A stretch of 32,018 nt of DNA, taken from Nemertoderma westbladi (taxonomy: Eukaryota > Xenacoelomorpha > Nemertodermatida > Nemertodermatidae). The notes beneath the pieces are model-generated. The model had not been told where the DNA came from, made no database searches, and worked only from the letters and a program-made list of their open reading frames with translations. Each line of letters begins with the position of its first letter. Positions within the stretch are counted from its first letter, which is position 1. Made by a program: the position numbers and the translations under genes. This document shows, in pieces, positions 8,716 through 18,658 of the stretch. The stretch is from positions 1 to 32,018 of the forward strand of contig JAUCBJ010001435.1 in NCBI GenBank assembly GCA_032718475.1, given 5' to 3'.

Positions 8716-9480
8716 GAATAACCTGCACAGAAACCGAATTGGCGAGGGAATAGGATTTTATTGTGTTTATTAATATATTGTTGTATTATTAGTGCTACAA
8801 CGTTTTCGAATATTTTAGCTAATGGATGAACTAGAAATATTGGTCTATAATTTATTGGGTCTTGTATATTGTCTTTTTTGTATATTGATGTTACAATAGC
8901 CTGTTTTAATTTTTCTGGAAAGTATGATTGGGTGAGGTTGTTGAATATATGAGTCAGAATTATAGATATATTTGGTTCAATATTTTTAGTATGTGTATAG
9001 AAATACCTGAAGGTCCCACTAGGCTTATTTTCATTAAGTTTTGATATTATTGTTGATGTTAAGATCGATATAATGTTATTAAAAGCAAACGTTGAATTAA
9101 TTAACTTACTATAACTTGTTTTGTTCGATTGGTGTAATAGTGTCGTCACTATAATGGAATTTTCCTAGATCTATGTATATCTCGATAGATATTTTAGTTA
9201 TGATTGTTTTGTCATTTATGAACCCTCCCCTTGTGTATGATTTCGTTTATAGTGCAGTTCGTTTTGTATCTTCCAAGTATTTTATTTATGACATCCCAGC
9301 GGCCCTTGGGTGTAGTTTGCGTCAGATATTTATTCTGTATGTACTTATTTTTGAGATATTTCTTTGCACAATTAAATTTGTTTCGTGCTCGCTTATAAGC
9401 TTCAAATGCAGTTACTGTTTTTGTGCTTCGCTATGAATGTAACGCATCATATTTATCATTCCTTAGCGTTATCATTCCTC
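8690..9480 (-). pseudogene. LINE reverse transcriptase remnant (CR1/jockey-type, a different family)
   Basis: On the minus strand, 9149 to ~8700 encodes the start of an RT domain: SYFPEKLKQAIVTSIYKKDN, then INYRPIFL, KIFENVV and FPRQFGFCAGYST. These match RT motifs 1-2 (YRPISLL, KIFEK, QFGFRKGYST) of CR1/L2/jockey-like LINEs. Upstream (about 9420-9230) the endonuclease-RT linker is seen (AFEAYKRARNKFNCAKK, GRWDVINKILG) but is broken by stops. The RT ends after motif 2, with motifs A-E missing, so this is a dead fragment. Confidence 0.8.
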
Positions 9481-9886
9481 TGCTGTTTCTCAGTCTGATA
9501 TTTTTTTGAATCTGTCTAATTTTCGTCGCTGGGGTGCGTGTTTATCTAAGACAGATTATATTGTTAGGTCAAAATTTTTTAATTTTTTGTCAATATCCGC
9601 TATGTGATAGATACTCTCCCAGTAGGTATATACTACTTATATCTTTAATAAAAGCATCCCTGTCTAATTACTTAAAGTCTCTAAAATTCACCCACTTACA
9701 CCATGTCCTGGAATATAGTGTCGTTATTCAGTCGTTATTTTATAGTAGTATGATTATAGAGTTAATCCATTGTTGCCCAGCTACGTATGGGATAAACAAA
9801 ATGTTCCAGAATACAAATTTGCGCAAATGCAAAACCATGCAACTTTTGAACACCCATATGTCAGATATTCTACGACTAAATTCAGA
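9481..9886. other. No gene recognised; possible 5' continuation of the LINE remnant
   Basis: The + strand ORF at 9534-9944 shows no motif and is Leu/Ile/Ser-rich, as expected of antisense AT-rich DNA. The minus strand has several stops and no clear endonuclease motifs. Confidence 0.4.
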
Positions 9887-10315
9887 TTATGATACATATT
9901 TGGAATCCTTGCTTGCTATCGATCGACTCTGCACTTCTACTTGAAACCGTCTCTCTTTATCTCTAATTTCCTGCTCGGAGTACGAGTGACACACGTAAAC
10001 TGCGTTAATCACACCCATAGGGCTATTGTCCTTCAACTTGATAATTGTTCCTTTCCGTAACGTTTCCATATTGCGGTCTTTTGGTAACAAGGTTGAGTTA
10101 CTTGTGATTGTCTTGTTCCTCCTTTCATCGGGAAAATGCAACAGCAGAAAGTAATTTTTGCTGCCCGTAGCAAAATACTCATCATTTGATACCGTATTAC
10201 GATCACGGCAGGGTCTATCTGCAACAGTTGCTGAACTAGCAACCGCAACACCAACAGGCATTCCATTGCATCTTGATAATTCCTTTGAATATTCCATGGC
10301 CTGACCAGTGACCAT
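9887..10315 (-). CDS. Unknown ORF, 142 codons
   Basis: Starts at ATG 10315 and stops at 9887 on the minus strand. Visible features: an Ala/Val-rich region near residues 20-33, then YFLLLHFPDERRNKT, LPKDRN, KGTIIKLKDNSPMGVINAV and a charged tail. The alternating hydrophobic strand pattern around FLLLHFP and GTIIKLK suggests a small folded domain. The family is not recognised, no splice evidence was found, and it could be a piece of a transposon ORF. Composition is closer to coding than its surroundings. Confidence 0.3.
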   Translation of the reverse strand: MVTGQAMEYSKELSRCNGMPVGVAVASSATVADRPCRDRNTVSNDEYFATGSKNYFLLLHFPDERRNKTITSNSTLLPKDRNMETLRKGTIIKLKDNSPMGVINAVYVCHSYSEQEIRDKERRFQVEVQSRSIASKDSKYVS

Positions 10316-11889
10316 TTATTTCTATAGAGCACATACATAAATTAGAAGAAGCCTATATAGCCTATAATAGGGGCCCAATGGTGTAGCAGAGAATTTCCAA
10401 TCCCCTAAAAATTCACCCCCAGTTAAAATTCCTTATTTTCACCCCTCCGGTTAGAATTCACCAGGGTTGGCAACCAATGTTTTTCTCACCATTGGTTTTT
10501 TATGGTTTTTTTGGTTTAACCAACTTTTTAAAAAAGGCGAAAAAATTGGTTTTTTACGGTTTTTTATGGATACAAGACCGAACGTAATCAGGATCGAATG
10601 TAACATAGTTTATTACATAGGCCCCTATCGAACGTAACCGCAATTATGTTACATTGGATCCTATAACTATGTCACATTCGATCTACAAATTACTAAGCCC
10701 GAGTGTAACAATGCCATTTACAGGAGCAGGTTACAGAGGCGTGTTGGGGGGGAACCAAAACAATAAACGAAAGTTAACACATGTTACAAGATTATGCAGG
10801 TTAATTAATTGGATCTTGCGTCTCTGTTTTGTAGACCTACTCACCAAACTGTTTCTACCTAAATAAAGGAAGCATTTCACATTTCATCGGTTAACTCCTG
10901 AAATCAAAACACAACTGAAATAAATATATGTAATGGCAAATGGGCTGGGCTGATGGCAGATAGGGGCGGGGGATGGGGTGGGGGGGGGGGGTGGGGTGAG
11001 ACAGAGATTCTGACTGTCTGAGCACAGGCTGACAGGAGAACCGGATAATTCAGAACAATGTGCACACTGCACAGCTGAAATCAATACAGTAATAGGCCGA
11101 TCCTGATATGACTGCAGCGCAGCACTGCAGTGGGTTAATATCGTTAATCAGTCCAGCTGTCTGCCAGTACACAGTACGAGTGGTTGTATTGTATAATTGT
11201 ATAATAAATATACCAATATGTGAGGTATTTACTTTGAGGTCGTATGGAGATAATAAGTGAGATAAAAAAATAAATATAGAATAGGTTCACCAAATAAACC
11301 AATAAATTAGTTGGCACATTTATTCTGCATTCGAGGTTCTGAAAGAAAATAAATTGATATATTTTTGTATTGCGCTTAAATGTTAAGCTGCTGTTATTGT
11401 TGAGTTCAGTATAAAATTTGATAACGTCGATGCAGTCAAAATGTGCCAGAACGACTAATAAATACATTATATAAAGCATATTGTAAATTTCAGTAACTAG
11501 TTTTATGCATTTGTCCCGGTAATATGCATCTATGGATATAATTTATTAGATCATTACAAGAATTAATATTAGTACTAAAAGTAGCAATAGTGGATCTGCT
11601 GATGATTAATTGAGGTTTTACTATGATCAAGGTGGTGGAAATATTACTGGGATTTTGCAGTTGAATAGTGCACTGCCGTGCAATGTAAAAAGACCCCTAG
11701 TCAAAAAAAGTAATTTCAAGTAAAACGCAAATTAGTGTTTGCCTTCAGATTATTGGTCTAAAATGTCCGTAAATTACTAATTTCTTATAACCCTACGCAA
11801 TTGGGGGTGGGAAATTTCCCTGGGTTAAATAGAAGATCAATAAGACTTTCACCATAAGGTGAAATGTAAGCAGGTTTATTCAGCTCGGT
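10316..11889. other. Non-coding, repeat-bearing stretch
   Basis: Contains the second copy of the 1-100 repeat, followed by TTGGTTTTTT-type T-rich sequence (10484-10570), a G-rich tract (10964-11001, longest run 12 G near 10980-10991) and AT-rich DNA. No protein motif was seen in the short ORFs at 10654-10866, 10884-11084 or 11144-11479. Confidence 0.5.
10404..10503 (+). repeat. Dispersed repeat copy 2 (pair with 1-100)
   Basis: Near-identical to the window start (CTAAAAATTCACCCCCAGTT onward), including the hAT-terminus-like CAGGGTTGGCAACC. After ~10503 the two copies diverge. Confidence 0.65.
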
Positions 11890-12095
11890 TGTTGATACAT
11901 ATATATCCTAGTTGCTCGCAAACTTCGTCCTGCGGGTACCACTGTTTAGTCTACAATTGAAGTCCCCTCCAATGGCTATGTCTGGGTCAGTATAGGATAG
12001 AGCATGGGTTACCGATAACAGTATATCCTCAAATTGAATAAGCCACGTTGTAGTAGAAGACAAGTAAACCACAATAATGATAAATGAGTTATATT
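11890..12095 (-). pseudogene. LINE APE endonuclease remnant, C-terminal part
   Basis: The minus strand from ~12080 reads IIIVVYLSSTTTWLIQFEDI, then DPDIAIGGDFNCRLNSGTR, and stops at TAG (about 11908). GGDFN is the catalytic Asp/Asn motif of APE-type LINE endonucleases, and IVVYLSS corresponds to the usual V-Y-x-P-S strand. It continues the remnant at 12510-12728, from which it is separated by the palindromic element. Confidence 0.75.
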
Positions 12096-12099
12096 GTAA

Positions 12100-12470
12100 T
12101 AAGTTGTTTAGAAATGGAAAAAATGAGAAAGCTCGTCACCAGGGGTTGAACCAGCACTATATGTATTTTTCGGCCTATCAGGCCTCTTCAGCAGCGCTTA
12201 ACAAGTTCAGCCACTTGTCCCTGACATTCACCTTTCTATTTATTCCACTTCTACTGAACAGGTAGTACGATTAGAGATAGGATATGCAACCAATGGTGCC
12301 TGTTCAGTGGAAGTGGAATAAATGGAAAGGGTTGAATGGCTGAAGAGAAAGTCAGTGGAGAGTGGCTGAACCTGTTAGCGCTACTGAAGAGGCCTGACAG
12401 GCTGAAAAGTATGTATAGCGCTGGTGATACGCTGTCTAATTTTTTCCACTTCTGAACAACAATATCATTA
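12100..12470. mobile_element. Palindromic (fold-back) element interrupting a LINE endonuclease remnant
   Basis: The left arm (about 12100-12262, TTGTTTAGAAATGGAAAAAA inward to CACTTCTACTGAACAGG) is the imperfect inverted copy of the right arm (about 12299-12470), with a ~36-base spacer. Both arms contain TCAGGCCTCTTCAG, GTTCAGCCAC and TTTATTCCACTTC. LINE sequence of one family lies on both sides in the same orientation, so the palindrome appears to have inserted into it. No ORF of note. It may be a MITE or two SINEs tail to tail. Confidence 0.65.
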
Positions 12471-12509
12471 ATTAAAGTTGCATAACAGCTCAACTACAAT
12501 TCATTTATT

Positions 12510-12728
12510 TTATTTAAATGAGTCACCTAGGGGGACTAGAGGTTTAAATAGGGTTTGTAGAAGATAAATAGACCACTGTAGGGTCACCCTCCAGTGGGCT
12601 TCATTAATTGCTATGTTCATGAAGGGATAATATTCAGTTGTATTGAAGGAATAAGAGGTATGAAACGTCTCTGTGAAGAGAAGAACATCCGAATTATAAT
12701 ACATATCATCATCAGGGAGGTGGTCCAC
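12510..12728 (-). pseudogene. LINE APE endonuclease remnant, N-terminal part
   Basis: The minus-strand frame contains YNSDVLLFTETFHTSYSF, which fits the D-V-x-x-F-T-E-T strand bearing the catalytic Glu of APE-type LINE endonucleases. The frame ends at TAA (12510) near the palindromic element. With 11890-12095 it forms one disrupted, minus-strand copy. Confidence 0.6.
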
Positions 12729-12773
12729 TAGCTACTGATTACCTTGGACATTTCATAGTGATACATTTAAGCG

Positions 12774-13010
12774 GTGGTCCGTTATTACAGTTTGGAGTTA
12801 GTGGATATTAGTTTGAATTTGAATACTGATGCTTCAACCACGATTGGTGAAGTCTTAAGTCAGGTTTCCCGTTCAGCAGTGGTAATACCTTATAAGGTAA
12901 TATCTTATGGTTATTCCCGCCGCCTAGAGCGAGGGAGCCATAAGTTTATTGTGATCATCTTGGTCAGCGATAAGGTGAAAGCTATTATATAGAGAGCCTG
13001 GGTGAGGTAG
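12774..13010 (+). pseudogene. Possible Ty3/gypsy-like RNase H remnant
   Basis: The + frame reads LNTDASTTIGEVLSQVSRS, then VISYGYSRRLERGSHKF. This resembles the tether/RNase H region of Ty3/gypsy polyproteins (TDAS-x-x-G-x-VLSQ ... AYxSRxLxxAExxY). The fragment is only ~70 residues, diverged and without other pol domains or LTRs nearby, so the call is tentative. Confidence 0.45.
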
Positions 13011-14257
13011 TATGGCCAGAAATTCTCGAATTGGATATCCTATGCATTTAGGTAGTTGCAAATATCGACCCTGGTTACCAATATGTATTATGTGCACTGT
13101 GTGATTGGGTTATTGATTGGGTTAGATGCGCTCTTGTTCATCACCATTGGCAGGATTGGCACATTCAATGAGGGAGATATTTGATGTAATCGATTCCGCA
13201 CTGGCATCTGCAAGTTTGCCAAGGTCAACAGAATAAATGGATGTCATCATATTGAGTCCATCCAGTAGCTCGTTCCACAACGATATTAATACTTGTCTTC
13301 TCTTTGACAATTGTTTTAAGAACTGTCTGTAAGTAGAATGTAAGTCGACCAACACTGTCTGGAACAGTGTCTGTCTGTAGTGTCGACCCACTGTTGACAC
13401 ACTTGTCGGCACATTGACGGGCCAGTGTCATGACACTGCTGCTGGCACAACTTAATGCAGACACTATCAGCACAATGTTTACACACCTTTTTTAAGTTTG
13501 TCCACACTTCCAACATCCAATTACATACTGATTGGTAGCTAATATTGAATAAATTTTAATGTTCGTTTTATTTGCTTTATGGGCCCTATTGGCATAGCGT
13601 TCTCGCCTTGTAAATATATGAATAGGAATATAAAGTAGGCCACGAACCCAACATCAATTAGCACATAGGGTATAGTATCTTCGGTATTTTACCGAAGATT
13701 TACCTATTTACCACATTGATTGAGATGCGAATCTAAGGTAATGAAAGTATGCAACCCAACTACTACTCCAAGATTGGACTAACGGACCGGACCCAATTAC
13801 TAAACTCAAAAGTCAGACACTAACTGTCTCAGGGAAACGAAAACTCTGTTTGGCAACTCAGCATCGCTGGTAAAGTGACTTATACTCTGAGCATCGATAG
13901 CTCAATTAATTAATGATTACGAATTTATATTGAATGCCTTCAAAGTAATTAAAATCACTTATGATACACTATTATCGCATTATTCTCAAATGCCAGATTC
14001 TAGGATGCAGCCACCTGCTCTTCGTGATTTTCAAGTAAACCATGTTTGTGAAATAAACTAACAATTTTTATCCAATTAGTTTTTACCTATTATTTATTCA
14101 TCACTATGACTGTCATTTTTGGTTGGAATCGTTCTACTCAATGCAGTTTCAGAGTTTCAGCTTTCATTTATATATCAGACTTTATTTTGTTCATTATTAC
14201 AAACTTATTCAGTAAATTATTACCACAGTTTCGTAGAAAATATCGTCAAACATCGTG
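13011..14257. other. Non-coding upstream region of the PAN/EGF gene
   Basis: Overlapping minus-strand ORFs at 13122-13516 have no recognised domain. A perfect hairpin (ATCTTCGGTA, TTT loop, TACCGAAGAT) lies at 13677-13699. Any promoter or 5' UTR of the downstream gene should be in this stretch, but no core promoter element stands out. Confidence 0.4.
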
Positions 14258-14490
14258 ATGGTAAAATTAGTTATAATTTTGCGATACCTAATAATCACAA
14301 CAGGTTTAATGTTCGTCTTGGCCATTGACTTATGTTGTGGTACAGAAGAAAATATGATATTATGTCACAGGGCTGTTACTTTTGGGAAAGGAGATTATGG
14401 TTCAACAAGCCATCATCAATTACGGAATCATATGATTAGGAATATCACTAGCGACGTTTCTAGAATACGTTGTGTCGGACTTTGTCTAAG
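14258..14490 (+). CDS. PAN/Apple-EGF gene, exon 1: signal peptide and first half of PAN/Apple-like domain
   Basis: ATG 14258 has purine at -3 and G at +4. Residues ~2-23 (VKLVIILRYLIITTGLMFVL) form a hydrophobic signal peptide, so the product enters the secretory pathway. Then come ENMILCHRAVTF and DVSRIRCVGLCL. The exon ends in phase 2 at the donor CTAAG|GTGAAG. Joined to exon 2 the reading is CVGLCLR-NNKCKSINYR, giving the closely spaced Cys pattern and the C-x-S-x-N-Y-R of PAN/Apple modules, which bind proteins or glycans outside the cell. The phase match and the domain continuity support the pairing. Domain assignment is by eye; spacing is close to typical. Confidence 0.72.
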
Positions 14491-15049
14491 GTGAAGTATA
14501 TTTCAGCTAATTTTCATTACATAGTAAATAATTATAGTTGATAATTATTTAAATTAAATATTATAAATTAATAGCTTCACTTTGTGAATTAAAGAATCAA
14601 AGAGAAATATTAGAAATTAAACATTCATTCAATTTGATCTGACGACTGGATTAGAAGAGTATTAGCGACCCCCGGTGACGCGCATAATTTTTTCAATTTC
14701 TGAACAACTTATTACAATATTATAAATTATAATAAGCTTCCGTGGAACTAAGCGAATGAGGACTAATATATTTTAAAATTAATTAATGTTGGTGAAACAC
14801 ATCATCATCAACTGCACCAGCCTAATTAAATTCAATCCTGAAGCACTTTCAGTAACTATATAACAGTATAGACTCCCTGTACAGTACATACACATACCAA
14901 AACTCTACAACAGTTGAACTGTCTAGTGTATAATGCATGCATAGCCTAATACTACTAAATAACAATAGACTAAAAATTAATTTTAAAATTCCCGCTATTA
15001 TTTACCGTCCATAACGCAACTTTGTTATGGACGTTACACTACACACCTT

Positions 15050-15520
15050 AATATCAGGTGATTATATTCCATTTCCGAAAATTGAACTGGATGCTATTAT
15101 TCGTGCCCCTAAGAAGTGGCCACGGTATTTCAAATTTTGAAAAATACAATTATTCGGAAAATGCCCCAAAGTTTTGATTTCAACTCATTTTTATTGGTTT
15201 TCTGGTTCGATTGAAAGTAATATAGAAGCCTGAAAACTTAGTGGTTCGTTATTTTTGTGCACCAAAATTAGGGAGTGGCACTTCTAATTTTGAAAAATTG
15301 TCAAGCCCTAACTTTGGTGCACCAATAATTAGGTACCATTAAAACTTGAGGCTTCTTCTATATTACTTTCAATCGTTTCAGCCATCCATAAAAACCATAA
15401 AAATGCAAAACTCTAATCGAAATTGATTGAAATCAAAACTATAGCGTATTTTCCGAATATTCCCAAATTTGGGCGAATCCCCCCCCCCCCCCCCCCCCTC
15501 CCCTTTGGTAATAGGGTTAA
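15050..15520. mobile_element. Partial TTAA-type element related to 22025-25193
   Basis: 15050-15110 matches 22330-22395 (GTGATTATATTCCATTTCC, then CGTGC-CCTAAGAAGTGG), and 15200-15400 contains the same TCGATTGAAAGTAATATAGA units in both orientations. The right end is poly-C followed by TTTGGTAATAGGG and TTAA (15517-15520), like the right end of the intact element (AGTGGTAATAGGG-TTAA). A matching left terminus was not found, so the copy is 5'-truncated or rearranged. Confidence 0.65.
15479..15498. repeat. Poly-C tract (20 C)
   Basis: A homopolymer just inside the right end of the partial TTAA-type element. The intact element at 22025-25193 also has G/C homopolymers just inside both ends. Confidence 0.9.
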
Positions 15521-15839
15521 AGGGATGAAAAAACTGAAAAATTCGAAATTAATGTATATGAATTCCACCCAATTCCTAACACCAAAAAACCGGTGTAAAT
15601 CAAAAATAGAGATGTTACAAAGCATATTAAATGAAATGTAATTTTCAAAAAACGTCTCAAAAAAAGTGCCAAAAGTTGGGTTAAAAATGGTGCTATAACT
15701 TGAAAACTACCCAATATTTTTGAAAACGGTTTTCAATACTAGGAAGACAACTGATTTTTATGAAAAGTCATAACATTTCAGATTCACATAACGTTTCAGA
15801 ATTATAATAAAAAAACCACGGGGGAAAGGGTCATATTGA

Positions 15840-15857
15840 CCCCCCCCCCCCCCCCCC
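15840..15857. repeat. Poly-C tract (18 C) followed by a diverged TTAA-type end
   Basis: C18 is followed by GGGTTTAATAGGC-TTAA (15876-15879 approximately), resembling GGTAATAGGG-TTAA. This may be a second, decayed terminus of the same element family. Confidence 0.5.
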
Positions 15858-16014
15858 GGGTTTAATAGGCTTAAAGTATTTGAGAATATACAGTAGTCAT
15901 TTCAGTTTTTTTAACATTCAGATCCAATCATTTACCAATCAGCTACTTTTTTAGTTAGTTCACAGTTGAGTTTCGCACTAAGTTGAGTTATATTAGAAGC
16001 TGAATTCAAAAATG

Positions 16015-16315
16015 TGACCCCAAAAATATTATTCAACACCAAATAAAATAAAGTCACCCCAAATAAAATTATTCAAACACCAAAATAAATTTTTCAACAC
16101 CAAAAACAATTATTCAACACCAAAACCAATTATTCAATACCAAAATACAAATGCTCCCCACAACCAATTATTAGCACCAAAATAAATGACAAAACCCCCA
16201 AAATAATTACAAATTTTCCCAAAACAAATACATTTTGCCCAAAATAAATACATTTTCCCCCAAAACAAATACATTTTCGCCCAAAATAAATACATAATCC
16301 CCCATAAAAATTACT
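16015..16315 (+). repeat. A/C-rich minisatellite (CAACACCAAAA...ATTATT units)
   Basis: Degenerate ~18-25-base units: first CCAAAA-CAATTATTCAACA, then CCCAAAATAAATACATTTT. The units are the reverse-complement type of those at 16850-17050. Confidence 0.75.
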
Positions 16316-16456
16316 ACTGTAGCAATAGGCCTAGCACTTCCTGGAACTTAGACAAAAACTTCAGTACTGCAGTAATACTGAAACCTAATAACAGTACTGC
16401 CGTAAAACTGAAACCGTTTAACAGAATATGTAATAGGCCATAGGCAATAATAGATA

Positions 16457-16790
16457 GGCAATAGGCCTATCGGTACGAATACTGAAACTGAAATAGGCCT
16501 ATTACTGTAGCTATATCAGTACGAAACCTAATAAAAGATTACGGTGTTCTGAAGGCAATAGGCCTATCGGTACGAATACTGAAACTGAAGTAGGCCTATT
16601 ACTGTAGGTATATCTGTACGAAACCTAATAACAGAATACGTTGTTCTGAAGGCAATAGGCCTATCGGTACGAATACTGAAACTGAAGTAGGCCTAATACT
16701 GTAGTAGGTATATCGGTACGAAACCTAATAACAGAATACGTTGTTCTGAAGGCAATAGGCCTATCGGTACGAATACTGTATCTGAAGCAT
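16457..16790 (+). repeat. 97-100-bp tandem repeat, ~3.5 units
   Basis: GGCAATAGGCCTATCGGTAC starts units at 16457, 16554, 16651 and 16751. Each unit contains the palindromic AATAGGCCTAT core, a second TAGGCCTA, and ACGAAACCTAATA. The last unit is cut short. Confidence 0.88.
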
Positions 16791-16849
16791 GGCAACCGAC
16801 CAAAGCGTAGTTAATATAAAATAGTTGGTGCTAGAATAATTTTTTTAGG

Positions 16850-17050
16850 TTGACAAGTAATTATTTTTGGGGGATGAATAATTGTTTTTGGGGGAAGAAT
16901 AATTTTTTGGGGGATGAATAATTGTTTTTGGGGGATGAATAATTGTTTTTGGGGGATGAATATTTATTTTTGGGGGACGAATAATGGTTTTTGGGGGATG
17001 GATAATTGTTTTTGGGAGATGAATAATTATTTTTGGTGAGAGGGATATTC
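16850..17050 (+). repeat. T/G-rich minisatellite (GGGGGATGAATAATTGTTTTT units)
   Basis: About nine units of ~21 bases. Reverse-complemented they read CCCCCAAAAACAATTATTCAT, close to the 16015-16315 units. The two minisatellites thus flank the 97-bp repeat as inverted arms. Confidence 0.85.
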
Positions 17051-17312
17051 AAAATGTGTGTGTGTGTTAATTGGTCCTACAAAAAAATATATTTGGTGCA
17101 AAATAGTAAATTTTGTAGATAAATCATCTAATTTGGGGTGGCGGCATTCAATTAGTGGCGATTAGAAAATAGAGCCATTATGTATACATCTATCAGTGAT
17201 GTATTGTATAGTACAGCACAATAACACGAAACTTGGTGGAGTATTAACAAACATGGTACATAACTGCTTCTAATATGCAAGGTAATTTTAGCTGATATCA
17301 ATCTTGTTTCAG

Positions 17313-17535
17313 GAATAACAAATGTAAATCAATAAATTATCGAAAAGTTGCAAGTCTTGTGGAAGACGGTGTAAAGACTTTTTCATGTCAGTTAAACGAC
17401 CAGTATGCTGAGGATGTTTCAGAACCGGATCTACAACCATCCGATGTTTATGACTATATGGCTGTAAGCGACAATGACCATCATGCCAGCCTCACAACCA
17501 TAATAGACAGAGCAAATCCTGAGACAACTCCTCCA
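17313..17535 (+). CDS. PAN/Apple-EGF gene, exon 2: second half of PAN/Apple-like domain and acidic linker
   Basis: Acceptor TTGTTTCAG ends at 17312; the exon enters in phase 2 (its first G completes AG|G, Arg) and is open to the donor CCTCCA|GTAAGT (GT 17536), ending in phase 0. It encodes NNKCKSINYRKVASLVEDG, then KTFSCQLNDQYAED, the Cys-bearing C-terminal half of a PAN/Apple module. An acidic, Ser/Asp-rich tail follows (SEPDLQPSDVYDYM) ending NPETTPP, a linker type often found before EGF or mucin-like parts. Confidence 0.72.
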
Positions 17536-18293
17536 GTAAGTTTTCTGCCAAACTATTTTTTAATTCACTGATGTTACTATATATACCCAGTAGTATTGGT
17601 TGTTGATATTAATTTTAGTTAACAGTAACTATAAATTTATAATGGCGGTGGGGGGGGGGGGAGGTACTCCAACATATACTCCAAAATAGTAGTCGATTTT
17701 TTAGTATATACCGAAAGGTGATATTTTATTTTATTGAATTAACCACGTGCCACGTTTAACCACGTTTAAATGGTTTCATTAATAAATTAATTTAAATAGA
17801 TATAAAATTAAATTATTCAATATTTATAAATATAGTAATTGCGATAGAAATTTTAAATTTTTTTTATTTGAACCCAATCTTTGGCCATCTGGTAGTCCCC
17901 TATAAGTAATAAAATATGCAAAACTATGCACAAGATGAAATTATAGCTATTTACAAACGAGCTTCATAGGGGGGTGTAGCCAACCTTAACTGCATCAATA
18001 AAAATTCTATGTTGAGTTTTAATGAATAAAGATTACAATTTTAACTTAAAGATTTGTCTCTTTACCGAAACTAGGTAGAGATCAAAAGGCTTCATTCAGA
18101 ATGCATCAAAAAGGGTGTATGAATTCTCCCATCTCTGAACTGGGTATAAGCAGGTAGAGCAATATAAATGACTACACAATGTACATATACCCATCACGGT
18201 ATCTATACTTTAGTACAGAGCTCCTCCACCTCCACCCCACAAATAAAAGATCTCTAGTCTATTGTCTACTATATATGCTGTTTGATTTTTTAG
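17536..18293 (+). other. Intron 2, AT-rich
   Basis: Starts GTAAGT and ends GATTTTTTAG if the exon at 18294 is real. It carries a 12-G run at 17650-17661 and no coding signal. Confidence 0.45.
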
Positions 18294-18551
18294 TGCAAGT
18301 GCAAAGAAATCGAAAATATTGAACCTGAGGAAAACGAGGAAATTCAGAGAAATATGTGCGCTATGGAGAAAAAACAACGTTGGTATATCTGGGCTGTTTG
18401 CAATGTTTGTTTAAACCTTTGCTGTGTAAATATAGTCTTACAAGGCTATGATTTAAGGGTCGCAATTACATGGCTATTCTTAATGATACTTATTGAATCC
18501 CATCACAACTGTGAACACGGCATTGGTTGTATTTTTCCAATGGGTAGTTAG
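18294..18551 (+). CDS. Candidate exon 3 of the PAN/EGF gene (3' limit unknown)
   Basis: A good acceptor (polypyrimidine then TTTTTTAG) at 18293 opens a frame in phase 0, which fits exon 2's phase-0 end. It reads CKCKEIENIEPEENEEIQRN, then a Trp/Cys-rich hydrophobic stretch (WYIWAVCNVCLNLCC) and stops at TAG 18549-18551. To join the exon at 19527 a phase-1 donor is needed; only weak ones are present (for example near 18382 or 18422). It could be a real short exon, an alternative last exon with a membrane segment, or chance. The end given is the stop codon, not a splice site. Confidence 0.3.
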   Translation, partial: CKCKEIENIEPEENEEIQRNMCAMEKKQRWYIWAVCNVCLNLCCVNIVLQGYDLRVAITWLFLMILIESHHNCEHGIGCIFPMGS

Positions 18552-18658
18552 TTAGCTAAGTTGGAGTCTTTTGTAGATTCATGGTGATGAGTGGGTCTTG
18601 CTATGTCAATTGAGTTTATGTATAATAAACAACACAGAAAGCTACTGTTACCTGGGTG

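Larger units (their letters stand above)
14491..17312 (+). other. Intron 1 of the PAN/EGF gene, repeat-filled
   Basis: Starts GTGAAG and ends TTGTTTCAG. It holds a partial TTAA-type element (15050-15520), two long poly-C tracts, an A/C-rich minisatellite (16015-16315), a 97-100-bp tandem repeat (16457-16790) and a T/G-rich minisatellite (16850-17050). A perfect hairpin lies at 15006-15033 (CGTCCATAAC / GTTATGGACG). Confidence 0.65.

Noticed and set aside
13122-13516. Three overlapping minus-strand ORFs
   Set aside because: Different frames are open over the same DNA, there are no known motifs and no splice support. Kept only as a note.
16457-16790. CRISPR-like regular repeats
   Set aside because: Units of 97-100 bases are contiguous and similar throughout, with no short repeats separated by unique spacers, and the window is eukaryotic.
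16861-17052. Minus-strand ORF of NNYSSPK repeats
   Set aside because: It is a translation of the T/G-rich minisatellite.
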